Source: an uncultured Bacteroidota bacterium
GTDB taxonomy: Bacteria > Bacteroidota > Bacteroidia > UBA7662
NCBI GenBank assembly: GCA_903908015.1
Contig: CAIVQI010000123.1
Span: forward strand, 1-8,880
Direction of reading: 5' to 3'
DNA: 8,880 nucleotides
Numbering within the stretch: the first letter of the stretch is position 1; each line of letters opens with the position of its first letter. Under the pieces are notes generated by a model. It was given only the letters and a program-made list of their open reading frames with translations. It ran no database searches and had not been told where the DNA came from. Below, one piece after another: positions 8,673 to 8,880 of this stretch. The translations under genes and the position numbers were made by a program.

Positions 8673-8880
8673 ACGAACGAATCAAAGAACTTGCTGAACA
8701 GGCTAAAGCAGAATCCAGTCAATGGTTTGGCAGTAAACCTGCGACCACAATAACATACGATGAATTAGAAAAGTTCGCCGAGTTGATTGTTCGGGAATGT
8801 ATGACACAGATTCAACAGGTCCGTGAAATCAAAGCAGGACACGCTGGTGCAGAATATACACAAGGATTTGATGATGGTAT
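8669..8880 (+). CDS. small phage protein, NERIxxLAxQA / EKFAELIVxEC family, truncated by window end
   Basis: About 70 codons are visible: MNERIKELAEQAKAESSQWF, then a YDELEKFAELIVRECMTQIQ helix and a C-terminal part (KAGHAGAEYTQGFDDG...) that differs from the paralogue at 7976. The shared helix-coding stretch at 8760-8798 matches the earlier copy at 35 of 39 bases. It begins in the ATGA of junction copy 3. The 3' end lies beyond the window, so whether it too ends in FGVEE cannot be seen. Confidence 0.8.
   Translation, partial: MNERIKELAEQAKAESSQWFGSKPATTITYDELEKFAELIVRECMTQIQQVREIKAGHAGAEYTQGFDDG

Overview
The window looks like an accessory region of a tailed dsDNA phage (Caudoviricetes). 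About 30 very short genes are packed end to end with ATGA or TAATG overlaps and clear Shine-Dalgarno (SD) sequences. Several belong to families I associate with environmental or T4-like/cyanophage-like genomes: a gp88-like Cys-rich protein, an Api92/DUF1281-like protein, an NGWxNxETW protein, the SHHTGR/FFGMP protein, the HGGPYDRG protein and the MNKEEI...NMFGA protein. No structural, lysis, integrase or tRNA genes are visible. Promoters are of the sigma-70 type, so the host RNA polymerase probably reads this region. Family calls are from memory; nothing was searched.

Layout. (1) Positions 1-1101 hold a leftward block: a partial gene at the left edge, a 74-aa gene with its own promoter, and a three-gene operon (577 to 353, 858 to 595, 1088 to 855) driven by a promoter at about 1100-1120. 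(2) A divergent control region at 1096-1198 holds one 27-bp operator with a promoter exactly 10 bp away on each side. (3) Positions 1230-5488 run rightward: an AT-rich, very acidic 80-aa protein; a putative structured leader RNA and the gp88-like gene; a Lys/Ala/Pro-repeat protein followed by a strong terminator; a second copy of the leader RNA with a small gene; a doubtful ORF; then a run of nine small genes including the Api92-like one. (4) Positions 5484-7060 hold two operator-controlled units: a small HTH-like protein with a tiny basic protein, and an AAA+ ATPase with a small downstream gene. (5) Positions 7060-8880 are a compressed string of small overlapping genes, with paralogous pairs and a repeated gene-junction cassette that encodes an FGVEE C-terminal tail and also supplies the next gene's ribosome-binding site.

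The most striking structure is regulatory. A palindromic motif (AATAGTTGACC, 5 bp, GGTCAACTATT) or its half-site occurs at nine places. Each lies either against the -35 box (0-2 bp) or about one helical turn upstream of it (10-12 bp). Together the sites cover all but two of the promoters I can see. Three of the promoters in the one-turn class place the start codon exactly where transcription should begin, which predicts leaderless mRNAs. Two other operator-linked promoters make transcripts that begin with the same conserved ~45-nt RNA segment. This looks like a phage-wide regulon with a repeated, recombination-friendly promoter cassette, and I found no description of it that I can recall.
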